From: Phycisphaerales bacterium
Lineage (GTDB): Bacteria; Planctomycetota; Phycisphaerae; Phycisphaerales; UBA1924
Length of the DNA: 42,921 nucleotides
Assembly (NCBI GenBank): GCA_016764895.1
Contig: JAESRA010000052.1
Location: forward strand, 1 to 42,921
Reading direction: 5' to 3'
Under the pieces are notes generated by a model. That model worked only from the letters and a program-made list of their open reading frames with translations, made no database searches and was not told the DNA's origin. Positions 8,872 through 16,893 of the stretch are shown here, one piece after another; the first letter of the stretch is position 1; the number at the start of each line of letters is the position of its first letter. Both the position numbers and the translations under genes were made by a program.

Positions 8872-9246
8872 ATGGACAAGCAAGAATCATCGAAATCAGC
8901 AAACCGAACGGGCACAGAAGGGCCTTCGCTTGATGAACATCTGACACTTGCACAAGCCGCCAAGATCGCACCGGGTCGGCCTTCGGCCAACTGCGTTTGG
9001 CGGTGGTGCCGCGAGGGGGTGAAGTCGGCTTCGGGCGATCGCATTCGGCTCAAGCATACGCGGTTCGGGAGTCGGATCTTCACGACCCGGCAGTGGCTCA
9101 ATGACTTTGGGCAGGCGCTGGCCGAGGCCGATGCGGCTCATTTCGACTTCGCCAAAGAACAAGCAGTTCAGCAGCAAGCGACACGGCTGGGATCAAAGCA
9201 GCGGGCACGCAAGGTGAAGAAAGAACTCAATCCATTCCATCCGTGA
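8872..9246 (+). CDS. DUF1580-like helix-turn-helix protein (excisionase-like)
   Basis: A 124-residue protein with GAGGAG just upstream of its ATG. LTLAQAAKIAPGRPSANCVWR followed by GVKSASGDRIRLKHTRFGSRIF resembles the winged helix of MerR/excisionase proteins and the DUF1580 family known from planctomycetes. These commonly accompany integrases, so directionality control of excision is a reasonable inference. The last 54 bp overlap, on the opposite strand, the end of the mprF-like gene. The basic C-terminus KQRARKVKKEL therefore marks the right end of the element. The TGTAACC palindrome upstream may bind this protein. Confidence 0.7.
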   Translation: MDKQESSKSANRTGTEGPSLDEHLTLAQAAKIAPGRPSANCVWRWCREGVKSASGDRIRLKHTRFGSRIFTTRQWLNDFGQALAEADAAHFDFAKEQAVQQQATRLGSKQRARKVKKELNPFHP

Positions 9247-10311
9247 TTGAATACCCGGTGTTGCACCAGAAAACAGCAGGATGACGCCGGCGATGAATGT
9301 GCTCATCGCCAAGGCGTTGGGGATGAGCCAAGAGGCGGTGCGTCTAAGTGTTCGGCTCGTTTGAACCCATGCGGTTTTTCGCTCAAGGAGTTCATAGCCC
9401 GCCAGCATACACGCCGCCAGCACGAGCGGACCAAGTGTGTACACCACGCGATAGACCAGCAGCGCGCCGAACACCGACGCATGCGAGAGCTCAGGCGTGA
9501 GCAGGGTGAGCATGACACCTTCGATCACGCCGATCCCGCCGGGCAATTGACTGGCCGACCCGGCGACGACTGCGATGAGATACACCGCAAGGAATGCCGG
9601 GAAGCTCACCGGGCTCCCGTCGGGAAGAAGCACATACAACACACAGCCGGCGATTGCCAGATCGATCGATGCCAGCAACACCTGAAGCAGCGATACACGA
9701 AAGCTCGGGACCCGAAACTCGATGGAACGAACCTGCAAAGGCCTCTTTCGTCGAAGCGATAAAGCCAGATAAGACCCAAGCAGGACCAGCATGGCGATAC
9801 CGATGCCGCGGGTGATATCCACGGGCAAATGCACAAATGGAGCGGCGTTCTGGGCCTCGACGGTAAGCAAGAATCCACCAAGGGCAATCAATCCTATATA
9901 CAAAGTCATCCATCCAAAGAGAAATATCCGTGAGATGTCACCCAGCGGAACACCCCAACTCGAATACAACCGGAGCCGAACAGAGCCGCCGCTCACGAGT
10001 GATTGCCCGAGCGACTGACTAAACGCGTACCCAATGAACCCTGCAAACGCAATCTTGCGCTTGAGCAGGTTGTACTGAACATATTTGAACCCCAGCCAGT
10101 CATACCCGATGAGCGTGACAAATCCAATCGCCGTCAGTCCAACCGCAGCACCAATCTTGGACCATGCTGTGTCATGAACAACAGCAACGATGTCGCTCCA
10201 CGGATGGAGTTTGAGTTCGTGATGGATCACAAGCATCGCGATGCCAAAGAGCCCGATGGTGACCATCGGCCCTGCACGGCGGGCAATCGCAATGATCTTG
10301 GTGCCTTTCAA
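9193..10311 (-). CDS. MprF-like flippase domain, truncated at its C-terminus
   Basis: An integral membrane protein of the LPG-synthase TM family (PF03706 type), 372 residues with about 8 or more hydrophobic segments. GYAFSQSLGQSLVSGGSVRLR and the SQLPGGIGVIEG loop are typical of the MprF/UPF0104 flippase. In full MprF proteins the block seen here as LLFSGATPG begins the link to the second half and the aminoacyl-phosphatidylglycerol synthase domain. Here the frame runs into the end of the mobile element and stops 24 residues later, so about half of a bifunctional protein is missing. The only suitable start is TTG, with AAGGA about 12 bp upstream. It may still act as a lipid flippase or be dead. 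Confidence 0.75.
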   Translation of the reverse strand: MKGTKIIAIARRAGPMVTIGLFGIAMLVIHHELKLHPWSDIVAVVHDTAWSKIGAAVGLTAIGFVTLIGYDWLGFKYVQYNLLKRKIAFAGFIGYAFSQSLGQSLVSGGSVRLRLYSSWGVPLGDISRIFLFGWMTLYIGLIALGGFLLTVEAQNAAPFVHLPVDITRGIGIAMLVLLGSYLALSLRRKRPLQVRSIEFRVPSFRVSLLQVLLASIDLAIAGCVLYVLLPDGSPVSFPAFLAVYLIAVVAGSASQLPGGIGVIEGVMLTLLTPELSHASVFGALLVYRVVYTLGPLVLAACMLAGYELLERKTAWVQTSRTLRRTASWLIPNALAMSTFIAGVILLFSGATPGIQSRMEWIEFFLHLACPLL

Positions 10312-10395
10312 ATCTGAAACAGTCCTTTCGTTCGACTCTGTGGCTGCATCTTGAGGTGTGGCACAAAGGTCGGTTGGACATAGACGCTGCGTATG

Positions 10396-11013
10396 CTATT
10401 TGTGTTTGCTATGCGTATGCCGTCTCATTTTTTCAAGCATCATCAAAAAGTTCATCGCCGGATCGGTGAACTGTGTTTCATGGAGGGTGTTCCAGTGGTC
10501 TCGGAGGTAGGCGGTGATGAACTTGCTGATATGATCGAGTGTGATGACCTGAACGCCAGGCCCTGGGCTATGCTCAACATAGGAGGCAAAGACGAGCATA
10601 CGGACATGGTGGTCGTTGGGTGTGATCGCATGCCCGGTGTCGAGGAGGTGTTCGACAACCTCTTGGGTGTGTTGGTGTGGACACGAGCCGAATCTCGCCA
10701 GTGCGGTGCGCATCACCGAAGGGTCGTGGGCACCGCGATTGAGCCGAGCAACGCCTTGTTTGACCTCGCCGATGATGAGATCAACATGGTCATCGCTGGC
10801 GCCGAGTTCAGGATCAACCTTGCCGATCATGGCGCCGCCTCGTCCTTGAGGAACAAGGCGTCCGGCTCCAGGAAATCGAACCGCCAGAATATCAATGTCT
10901 GTTATTGAACGCACCTGCCCGCGCCCAATGAGTTCGACGATCGGATAATCTGTGACGACAAAATAGCCATTGATTTTCAAGTAGCTCTCAACAAGGGCAA
11001 CAGCACTGTCCAT
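10396..11013 (-). CDS. PD-(D/E)XK nuclease-like conserved protein
   Basis: From the chosen ATG it has 205 residues, with GGAG 6 bp upstream. The start lies 14 bp after the MarC stop on the same strand, so the two form an operon. VESYLKINGYFVVTDYPI, DIDILAVRFPG and DLIIGEVKQG are conserved-looking blocks. The Asp...Glu-x-Lys spacing is that of the PD-(D/E)XK nuclease fold, though the partner protein or DNA target is unknown. The short basic, His-rich end MRRHTHSKHK is unusual. The function is not established; the nuclease fold is inferred only from the motif. Confidence 0.6.
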   Translation of the reverse strand: MDSAVALVESYLKINGYFVVTDYPIVELIGRGQVRSITDIDILAVRFPGAGRLVPQGRGGAMIGKVDPELGASDDHVDLIIGEVKQGVARLNRGAHDPSVMRTALARFGSCPHQHTQEVVEHLLDTGHAITPNDHHVRMLVFASYVEHSPGPGVQVITLDHISKFITAYLRDHWNTLHETQFTDPAMNFLMMLEKMRRHTHSKHK

Positions 11014-11027
11014 AGAAAACTCCGATG

Positions 11028-11684
11028 CTAATTCGATGGCGTAGTAAATGTGTTTGGACTGATGTGTATATTCGTTGAAGACATGAAACCACTGAACCCG
11101 GCCAAGAGAAACTGAGCACCCATCGCCACAAGAATCAGCCCCATGAACCGGGTAATTAGGCGGAGGGATCGACCGCCGAGCCGGTTGGTGATCTGGGATG
11201 CCAGCAAAAGACTGATACCCAGGACGACGACGGTGATCACTACTGCCCCCAATGCAATAACGATCCCATTCCACCCATGTGGGAGAGTTGAGAGCGTGAT
11301 CGCGGTGGCGATGGATCCCGGTCCGGCGACAAGGGGCATGGCAAAGGGCACCAGAATCTGGTCCTCTTGATCGGCTTCATGCTCTGATTCATCGTGGACC
11401 GTCGATATCTTGCCGCGCAGCATTTCTAATCCCATCAACACGATAACGAGCCCACCACCGAATCGGAAGGCGTCGAGCCCAATACCGAAGATTTGAAGAA
11501 TGAAGGTGCCCACCAGCACCGCCCCGCCCAAGATAACCAATACCGCCACACACGCGACCAGTACCGAGTGTCGGCGCTGTGACTTTGACATGCCCTCGGT
11601 GATCGCTGCAAACAGAGGCGTGGCCGCGATCGGATTGGCGATCGCCAGCATCGCGACAATGGCATGGATGAAGTGCTGAAACAA
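11028..11684 (-). CDS. MarC family integral membrane protein
   Basis: A 218-residue protein with six predicted membrane segments. Its N-terminus FIHAIVAMLAIANPIAATPLF and the VPFAMPLVAGPGSIATAI block are characteristic of MarC/UPF0056. Molecular function is unknown for the family; E. coli MarC is not required for multiple-antibiotic resistance. The start is TTG 11684, with GGAG 7 bp upstream, which matches where family members begin. An in-frame ATG at 11711 lacks such support. It is co-directional with the nuclease-like gene downstream and the P-type ATPase upstream (73 bp gap). Confidence 0.88.
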   Translation of the reverse strand: MFQHFIHAIVAMLAIANPIAATPLFAAITEGMSKSQRRHSVLVACVAVLVILGGAVLVGTFILQIFGIGLDAFRFGGGLVIVLMGLEMLRGKISTVHDESEHEADQEDQILVPFAMPLVAGPGSIATAITLSTLPHGWNGIVIALGAVVITVVVLGISLLLASQITNRLGGRSLRLITRFMGLILVAMGAQFLLAGFSGFMSSTNIHISPNTFTTPSN

Positions 11685-11757
11685 AGTAGTTCTCCGTTGG
11701 CCTACGATCATAGCGTCGATGCCGAAAGCTAAAGCTCTGAATGTTGATCCATTCGAA

Positions 11758-14202
11758 TTATCGAGATTCTGGGAGTATCTGGTCATCCGATGGAACCGGC
11801 AGCAATATCCGGTACGCCCAAACTTTGATATAGTCGTTGAAAATGAACCAGATCGCCGCATAGATCCAGATATAGATGGTCATCTTCCAGCCGATGGATT
11901 CCATAAAAATTCCGAAGCACGCAAAGACACTCCCAATGAGTTGGGTCCCGAACGCAGGTACAAAGAACTTGAGTGATGGTAGAGGCCGCTGCCAGAAATG
12001 TTTTTCCCGTGTCCGAGCGACATAAATCGTCGAATGCCCCGCAACGCTGAGCTTGAGGAAGATCATGGATTGGATCAATGCGTGCTCGAATCCCATCTTC
12101 TGGAGCACAAAGAAAAGGGTAAATGACGCGATGACTCCGGCGATGCCCAGTACGCCGCCGATGGTGAGAACTTCTCGCATATTCCATCGTACCGGTTGCG
12201 GCTCTATGCGGGCGTTGTCATACGCGATGGCCATGATCGGGATGTCGTTGAGCAACGCCAGAATGATAATCATGATCGCGGTGACCGGATAAAAGTTGAA
12301 TACCACGATCGCCAGGGTCATGAACAGGATCACCCGCGTCGTCTCAGCGAGCCGGAAGATGGCGTAGCTCATCATCCGTCCGAAGATCTGGCGGGCCTCG
12401 CGGATCGCCTCGGCGATGACACCCAGTCCCGGAGCCAGCAAGACCAGATCGGCCGCCGCCCGCGCCGCGTCGGTCGCCCCCGAAACCGCGATGCCCGCAT
12501 CGGCCTGACGCAGCGCCGGCGCGTCATTGACCCCGTCGCCGGTCATGCCCACGATGTGCCCGCTGTGCTGGAGCCGCTTGACGATATCAAACTTGTGCTC
12601 CGGGAAGACCTGGGCAAAGCCCGCGGATTTGACGAGAATCTCATCGTTGTTGTCGCTGCTCATCCCATCGGTGAACTCTTCGGCGCTGCGGATATCCTCG
12701 CGTAGACCGACCATTTTGGCGATCTGTTTGGCGATGGCGATGTTGTCGCCGGTAATCATTTTGAGATCAATTCCCAGATGCTGAAGATCTGCGATGGTGC
12801 TCGCCGAATCGTCCCGAGGCGGATCAAAGAGCGGGAGCAAGGCCACGAACCTGAACTTGCTTTCCCCCTCACGCTGAACCATGACACCAAGGGTTCGGTA
12901 GCCCGTTGACGCAAAACGCTGCACTTGATCCTGGATCATCTTTCGATCCGCGTCCGATTCGTCGCACATCGCCAGCAGGGCCTGGGGCGCCCCTTTGGAC
13001 ACCACCATCTGCCCACCACCTTGAAACTCAACCGTCGCCTCGGTTCGTTTGCCAATCGGATCAAACGGTGTGAACGAACGCACCGCGTATCGACCCAGTA
13101 ATTCACGAAGCCCGAGTTGATCGAGGGCCTCGAAGATTGGAAGTTCCAGCGGGTCTGAGTCCTCTTGCCGACTCGCAAGTGCGGCGTAGAGAACGGCGTC
13201 TTGTTCGGAAACCCCACCGAAGCACGCGACCGTTCCCAGTGTCATCTCGTTCTTGGTCAGTGTGCCCGTTTTGTCACAACAGAGCACATCGACCCCGGCG
13301 AGTTCCTCAATCGACACAAGCCGGCTGACAACCGCCTGATGCTTGGCCAAATGCAATGCACCAACCGCCATCGTCACCGACAACACCGCCGGAAGAGCCA
13401 CCGGAATCGACGCGATTGTCAGCACCAACGAGAACTGGAGGATCTCGAGCATCGGATCATGCCGGATCAACGACACGACCACGATCAGAAAGACCATCGT
13501 CCCCGCCAACACGATCAAAAAATTACCAATCCGAATCACGGCCTTCTGAAAATGGCTGCGTTCTTGGCGCCCGGCTTCGGCCACGAGTGATGCTGTTTTC
13601 CCAAAGTAAGTGCTCGACCCGATAGCGGTCACCAGTGCCTCGGCCTCTCCTTTTCGGACAATCGAGTTGCCATAGATGACATCCCCGGACGCTTTGTTGA
13701 CCGGCAGCGACTCGCCGGTCAAAGCCGACTGATCGATCTGAAGTGTCCCCCCGTCGATCAACTGGGCATCGGCGGGCACCATGTTTCCGAGCCGGAGCCT
13801 TATGAGATCGCCGGGGACCAGTTCGCGAGCGTCGATATCTTCCCATTGCCCGTCGCGGAGCACGAGTGCCTTTTTGGCGAGCTTGGCCTTGATCGCTTTG
13901 AGCGCGCTCAGTGCCTTGGATTCCTGATGAAAGTCGATGAACACATTAAAGCAGAGGAGCACGAGAATAATGCTCATGTCTTCCCACTTCTGCACCACCG
14001 CCGAGAGGATCGCAGCGATCTCGATCATCCACGGGATCGGTCCCCACAAGCGTCGGATTATCCGACGAAATAGCGACTCTTCTCGTTCTTGGATTTCGTT
14101 GTATCCGAACTGGGCACGGAGGGCCTCGACTTCTTGAGATTCCAGCCCGGGTGGGACAGGTGACTCTGTCGTTTGGTCGGTAGACGATTCTATGTTGCCC
14201 AT
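11758..14202 (-). CDS. P-type ATPase, proton-pump (PMA1) type
   Basis: An 814-residue type IIIA-like cation pump in the cytoplasmic membrane. The actuator motif SALTGESLPV, phosphorylation site CDKTGTLTKNE, and hinge MTGDGVNDAPALRQADAGIAV are all present, with about ten membrane segments. Lack of a CPx motif and of N-terminal metal-binding domains argues against heavy-metal transport. H+ export is therefore the best guess, generating proton motive force from ATP. I chose ATG 14202, 6 bp after GGGG, rather than upstream in-frame starts at 14214 or 14304. Its upstream gap contains an operator-like site (14349-14364) shared with the divergent sugar genes. Confidence 0.88.
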   Translation of the reverse strand: MGNIESSTDQTTESPVPPGLESQEVEALRAQFGYNEIQEREESLFRRIIRRLWGPIPWMIEIAAILSAVVQKWEDMSIILVLLCFNVFIDFHQESKALSALKAIKAKLAKKALVLRDGQWEDIDARELVPGDLIRLRLGNMVPADAQLIDGGTLQIDQSALTGESLPVNKASGDVIYGNSIVRKGEAEALVTAIGSSTYFGKTASLVAEAGRQERSHFQKAVIRIGNFLIVLAGTMVFLIVVVSLIRHDPMLEILQFSLVLTIASIPVALPAVLSVTMAVGALHLAKHQAVVSRLVSIEELAGVDVLCCDKTGTLTKNEMTLGTVACFGGVSEQDAVLYAALASRQEDSDPLELPIFEALDQLGLRELLGRYAVRSFTPFDPIGKRTEATVEFQGGGQMVVSKGAPQALLAMCDESDADRKMIQDQVQRFASTGYRTLGVMVQREGESKFRFVALLPLFDPPRDDSASTIADLQHLGIDLKMITGDNIAIAKQIAKMVGLREDIRSAEEFTDGMSSDNNDEILVKSAGFAQVFPEHKFDIVKRLQHSGHIVGMTGDGVNDAPALRQADAGIAVSGATDAARAAADLVLLAPGLGVIAEAIREARQIFGRMMSYAIFRLAETTRVILFMTLAIVVFNFYPVTAIMIIILALLNDIPIMAIAYDNARIEPQPVRWNMREVLTIGGVLGIAGVIASFTLFFVLQKMGFEHALIQSMIFLKLSVAGHSTIYVARTREKHFWQRPLPSLKFFVPAFGTQLIGSVFACFGIFMESIGWKMTIYIWIYAAIWFIFNDYIKVWAYRILLPVPSDDQILPESR

Positions 14203-14517
14203 ATGTAGCCCCATGATCTTTGAATCGCACGACTGCCAAGAACACGGCATTGAACAGCCGCACGATCTTACGACACGATCAGAGTCCGTATTGTATTGTG
14301 GCAAGGATTTGGTATCGCGAGGCGTGCTTTGTTCGTGGCTGCCAACAACAGGGCGGTTTCCCTGCTACCCATGCCGCCGCAACTTGTGATAATAAAGTCG
14401 GAAAAGGAATGCGTGTTCGATCGGGGCGTTGGATAAAGGTTCCGTAGATCGGGTCAGGTGTTTGTGCGTGACCATGCACCAACGAGCCCTGCGTGATTCT
14501 GCTTGAGGTCAATACCA
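14203..14517. promoter_or_regulatory. Divergent control region, ATPase / sugar genes
   Basis: This 315-bp gap has no convincing gene. It holds the CAGGG...CCCTG site at 14349-14364. On the plus strand GATAAT (14388-14393) sits 23 bp after the site. On the minus strand a GATACC hexamer lies 32 bp from it. Both could be -10 elements, so one site may serve both directions. Confidence 0.5.
14349..14364 (+). promoter_or_regulatory. Operator-like palindrome, copy 1
   Basis: CAGGGCGGTTTCCCTG, with perfect 5-bp inverted ends and a 6-bp centre. It is the reverse-complement form of the consensus CAGGGAAACMACCCTG. A -10-like GATAAT follows 23 bp downstream on the plus strand, so the site would be centred near -42 to -43. 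Confidence 0.7.
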
Positions 14518-15624
14518 ATGCAAAGCAATACAACAAAGAATAGCCCCATGGAGCATACAGACGCAACATTTCATGTAGCCCCATCACTTGGGCATCTCAA
14601 GCACATGACCGATCGGGTTGGTTTGGTGCAGCATGCGAGGCTTGGTGAGCCTTTTTATGACGAAGGGTATTCGATCGACGACAATGCGCGGGCATTGACT
14701 CTGATGTGCGATCTATCACAAGAAGAAAATGGAGACCATGCGGATTTAGCAGACTTGGCATCGCGGTACCTTGTTTATGTCACCGATGCTTGGAACCCCG
14801 CGTCCAAACGCTTCCGGAACTTTAAATCCGCCGAGCTCCAATGGCTCGAAGAACAAGGATCAGAAGATTGCCACGGGCGAGCACTCCATGCCCTCGGTCA
14901 CGCGGCCAACTGCACCGCTTGGAACGACATCGCCGCTGATGCTCGCAGCAGCTTTGAAGAAGCTCTGGCATCCACGGCGAGTTTCACCAGCCCGCGGGCG
15001 TGGGCTTTTACCCTGTTTGGGATCGATGAGTACTTGCAAAGCGGAGAAGATCAATGCTGCGCAGCACAGTATCGGAGTCTTCTGGCGCGACGGCTGCTCA
15101 ATCTCTATCAACTCATCGCAACGGATGATTGGCCTTGGCTTGAGGAGGTATTGACCTACTGCAACGCCAAACTCCCGCACGCTCTCTTGCGATCTGGGTA
15201 TGCGATGGGTCGAGACGACATGATCGAAACAGCACTCGGAATGATCACATGGCTCGCCGAGATTCATACGGGCGATACGAGAAACTTTGTGCCCATCGGG
15301 TCCAATGGGTTCTACCCAAAGAACGGCCACCGTGCGGTGTTCGATCAGCAGCCCATCGAAGCCCATGCGATTGTGGCCTCCTCGCTCGATGCGTATCGAC
15401 TGACATCAGATCGATTCTGGTTCGATGAAGCGATTCGGGCATTCCAATGGTTCCTCGGGCACAACCACCTCGGCATTCCCGTCGGGAACCCCGAAACCGG
15501 GGCGTGTTATGACGGGTTGCACCAAGATCGCCCGAACCTGAATCTGGGTGCCGAGTCCACATTGGCCTATCTGCTGAGCTGCGCGGAGATGCGCAATCAC
15601 GCCTCGGCGTGCCGAGCTCGGTGA
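14518..15624 (+). CDS. (Alpha/alpha)6 glycosidase-like protein
   Basis: A 368-residue protein without signal peptide, so probably cytoplasmic. GYSIDDNARAL, SEDCHGRALHALGHA and GFYPKNGHRAVFDQQP resemble the six-hairpin (alpha/alpha)6 domain that elsewhere is fused to GT4 glycosyltransferases or encoded beside GH130 enzymes. Asp and Glu residues in these blocks could be catalytic, but no characterised homologue comes to mind. Start ATG 14518 follows GAGG at 9-bp spacing; ATG 14548 is an alternative. It heads the sugar gene cluster, 54 bp before the first GH130 gene, behind operator copy 1. The substrate is unknown, possibly a mannose-containing glycan given its neighbours. Confidence 0.7.
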   Translation: MQSNTTKNSPMEHTDATFHVAPSLGHLKHMTDRVGLVQHARLGEPFYDEGYSIDDNARALTLMCDLSQEENGDHADLADLASRYLVYVTDAWNPASKRFRNFKSAELQWLEEQGSEDCHGRALHALGHAANCTAWNDIAADARSSFEEALASTASFTSPRAWAFTLFGIDEYLQSGEDQCCAAQYRSLLARRLLNLYQLIATDDWPWLEEVLTYCNAKLPHALLRSGYAMGRDDMIETALGMITWLAEIHTGDTRNFVPIGSNGFYPKNGHRAVFDQQPIEAHAIVASSLDAYRLTSDRFWFDEAIRAFQWFLGHNHLGIPVGNPETGACYDGLHQDRPNLNLGAESTLAYLLSCAEMRNHASACRAR

Positions 15625-15678
15625 CCAAGGATCGCACATAGACAAACTGGGCGATGTTTGCCCAATAGGAGATACATC

Positions 15679-16662
15679 ATGACAGCACGGAACAAGCACC
15701 ACGAGATTCTCTTTGAGCGCCACAGCAATAACCCAATCCTGACCGCCGCCCAATGGCCTTATGCGACCAATAGCGTCTTCAATCCAGCCGCTGTCCGGCT
15801 ACCAAACGGTGAGACTATCCTGCTCTGCCGCGTGGAAGATCGGCGTGGGCTCTCGCATCTGCATGTCGCCCGCTCAACCAACGGCGTCGACGGCTGGGAG
15901 ATCAGCGAGACACCGACATTCATGCCGGATCCGAAAAATCATCCCGATGAACTCTGGGGCGTTGAGGATCCACGAATCACATTCGTCGAGGAACTCGGAA
16001 AGTATGCGGTGGCCTACACCGCCTTCGGGTGGGGCGGGCCCGGTGTTTCCTTGGCATTGACCGAGGACTTTGTTCACTTCGAACGCCTAGGGCTGATCTT
16101 CCCGCCCGATGACAAAGACGCGGCCCTGTTCCCCAGACGGATCGACGGGCGATGGGCGATGATTCATCGCCCGGTCACCAATCAAGGCGCGCACATCTGG
16201 ATTTCATACTCACCCGACCTTCGACACTGGGGAGATCACCGCATCTTGATGGAAGCCCGCCGAGGCGGTTGGTGGGACGCCGGGAAGATTGGGCTCTCTC
16301 CGCCACTCATCGAAACCGAGCGCGGGTGGATCATGATCTACCACGGCGTGCGCACCACGGCCTCGGGAAGCATCTACCGGATTGGTATCGCGCTGTTCGA
16401 TCTTGAGAATCCCGAAAATTGCATACTTCGCGGCGACAAGTGGGTCTTTGGACCATTTGAAAAAGATGAGCGCGAGGGCGATGTGGACAATGTCGTGTTC
16501 CCATGTGGATACACCATCGGGGACGACGGCGACACGATCAATCTGTACTACGGGGCCGCCGATACTTCGATCTGCCTGGCGACCGGAAGCATCCAGCGGA
16601 CACTCGACTGGCTTGATCGTCACGGGCTCCCTGAAAGCCACGCACTCCATACCGGCGAATGA
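15679..16662 (+). CDS. GH130 family glycoside phosphorylase-like protein (1)
   Basis: A 327-residue five-bladed beta-propeller protein of the GH130/DUF377 type. GVEDPRITF carries the Asp expected to be the general acid. IHRPV, IYHGV and YYGAADTSICLA are the usual active-site and blade motifs of the family, which acts on beta-mannosides by phosphorolysis or hydrolysis. Retention of the phosphate-pocket-type His/Arg residues favours a phosphorylase, but the subfamily is undetermined. AGGAGA lies 7 bp before ATG 15679. There is no signal peptide. It shares overall architecture with the second GH130 gene at 18205 and lies between the (alpha/alpha)6 gene and the GT4 gene. Confidence 0.87.
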   Translation: MTARNKHHEILFERHSNNPILTAAQWPYATNSVFNPAAVRLPNGETILLCRVEDRRGLSHLHVARSTNGVDGWEISETPTFMPDPKNHPDELWGVEDPRITFVEELGKYAVAYTAFGWGGPGVSLALTEDFVHFERLGLIFPPDDKDAALFPRRIDGRWAMIHRPVTNQGAHIWISYSPDLRHWGDHRILMEARRGGWWDAGKIGLSPPLIETERGWIMIYHGVRTTASGSIYRIGIALFDLENPENCILRGDKWVFGPFEKDEREGDVDNVVFPCGYTIGDDGDTINLYYGAADTSICLATGSIQRTLDWLDRHGLPESHALHTGE

Positions 16663-16718
16663 ATCCCCTTTCCATCGCCATGCAGAGATGAACAAGGGCT
16701 TTCCCCCAACTCGCCGAA

Positions 16719-16734
16719 CAGGGTGGTTTCCCGA
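16719..16734 (+). promoter_or_regulatory. Operator-like palindrome, copy 2
   Basis: CAGGGTGGTTTCCCGA, one degenerate end compared with the other copies. AATACT (16758-16763) follows 23 bp downstream as a -10 candidate, inside the 12-mer GAATACTGTATT. It provides the GT4 gene with its own promoter within the sugar cluster. Confidence 0.65.
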
Positions 16735-16840
16735 TATACAGGTCTCGGCTGTGTGTGAATACTGTATTTGAAGGGTGCGATGCGAGTTGCATCCGAACGG
16801 ACGCCGGGTGGGCCGTCGCCGTTGGAGACATAGGAAACAA

Positions 16841-16879
16841 CCTGCCAAGTATCGGCATGCTCATGCGATACTTGGCAGG
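16841..16879 (+). promoter_or_regulatory. Strong leader hairpin before the GT4 gene
   Basis: Perfect 14-bp arms (16841-16854 and 16866-16879) surround an 11-nt loop. The 3' arm ends in CAGG and abuts GGAAGGA, the Shine-Dalgarno region of the gene at 16894. The hairpin would lie in the mRNA leader made from the copy-2 promoter and could influence ribosome access or RNA stability. No T-run follows, so it is not a standard terminator. Confidence 0.6.
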
Positions 16880-16893
16880 GGAAGGATGACAAC

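Noticed and set aside
11685-11861. N-terminal extension of MarC upstream of 11684.
   Set aside because: It overlaps the ATPase end, lacks MarC similarity, and the TTG at 11684 has a well-placed GGAG.
14204-14585. The string TGTAGCCCCAT near both 14204 and 14574.
   Set aside because: One lies at the ATPase start and the other inside the (alpha/alpha)6 coding region; a short match best explained by chance.
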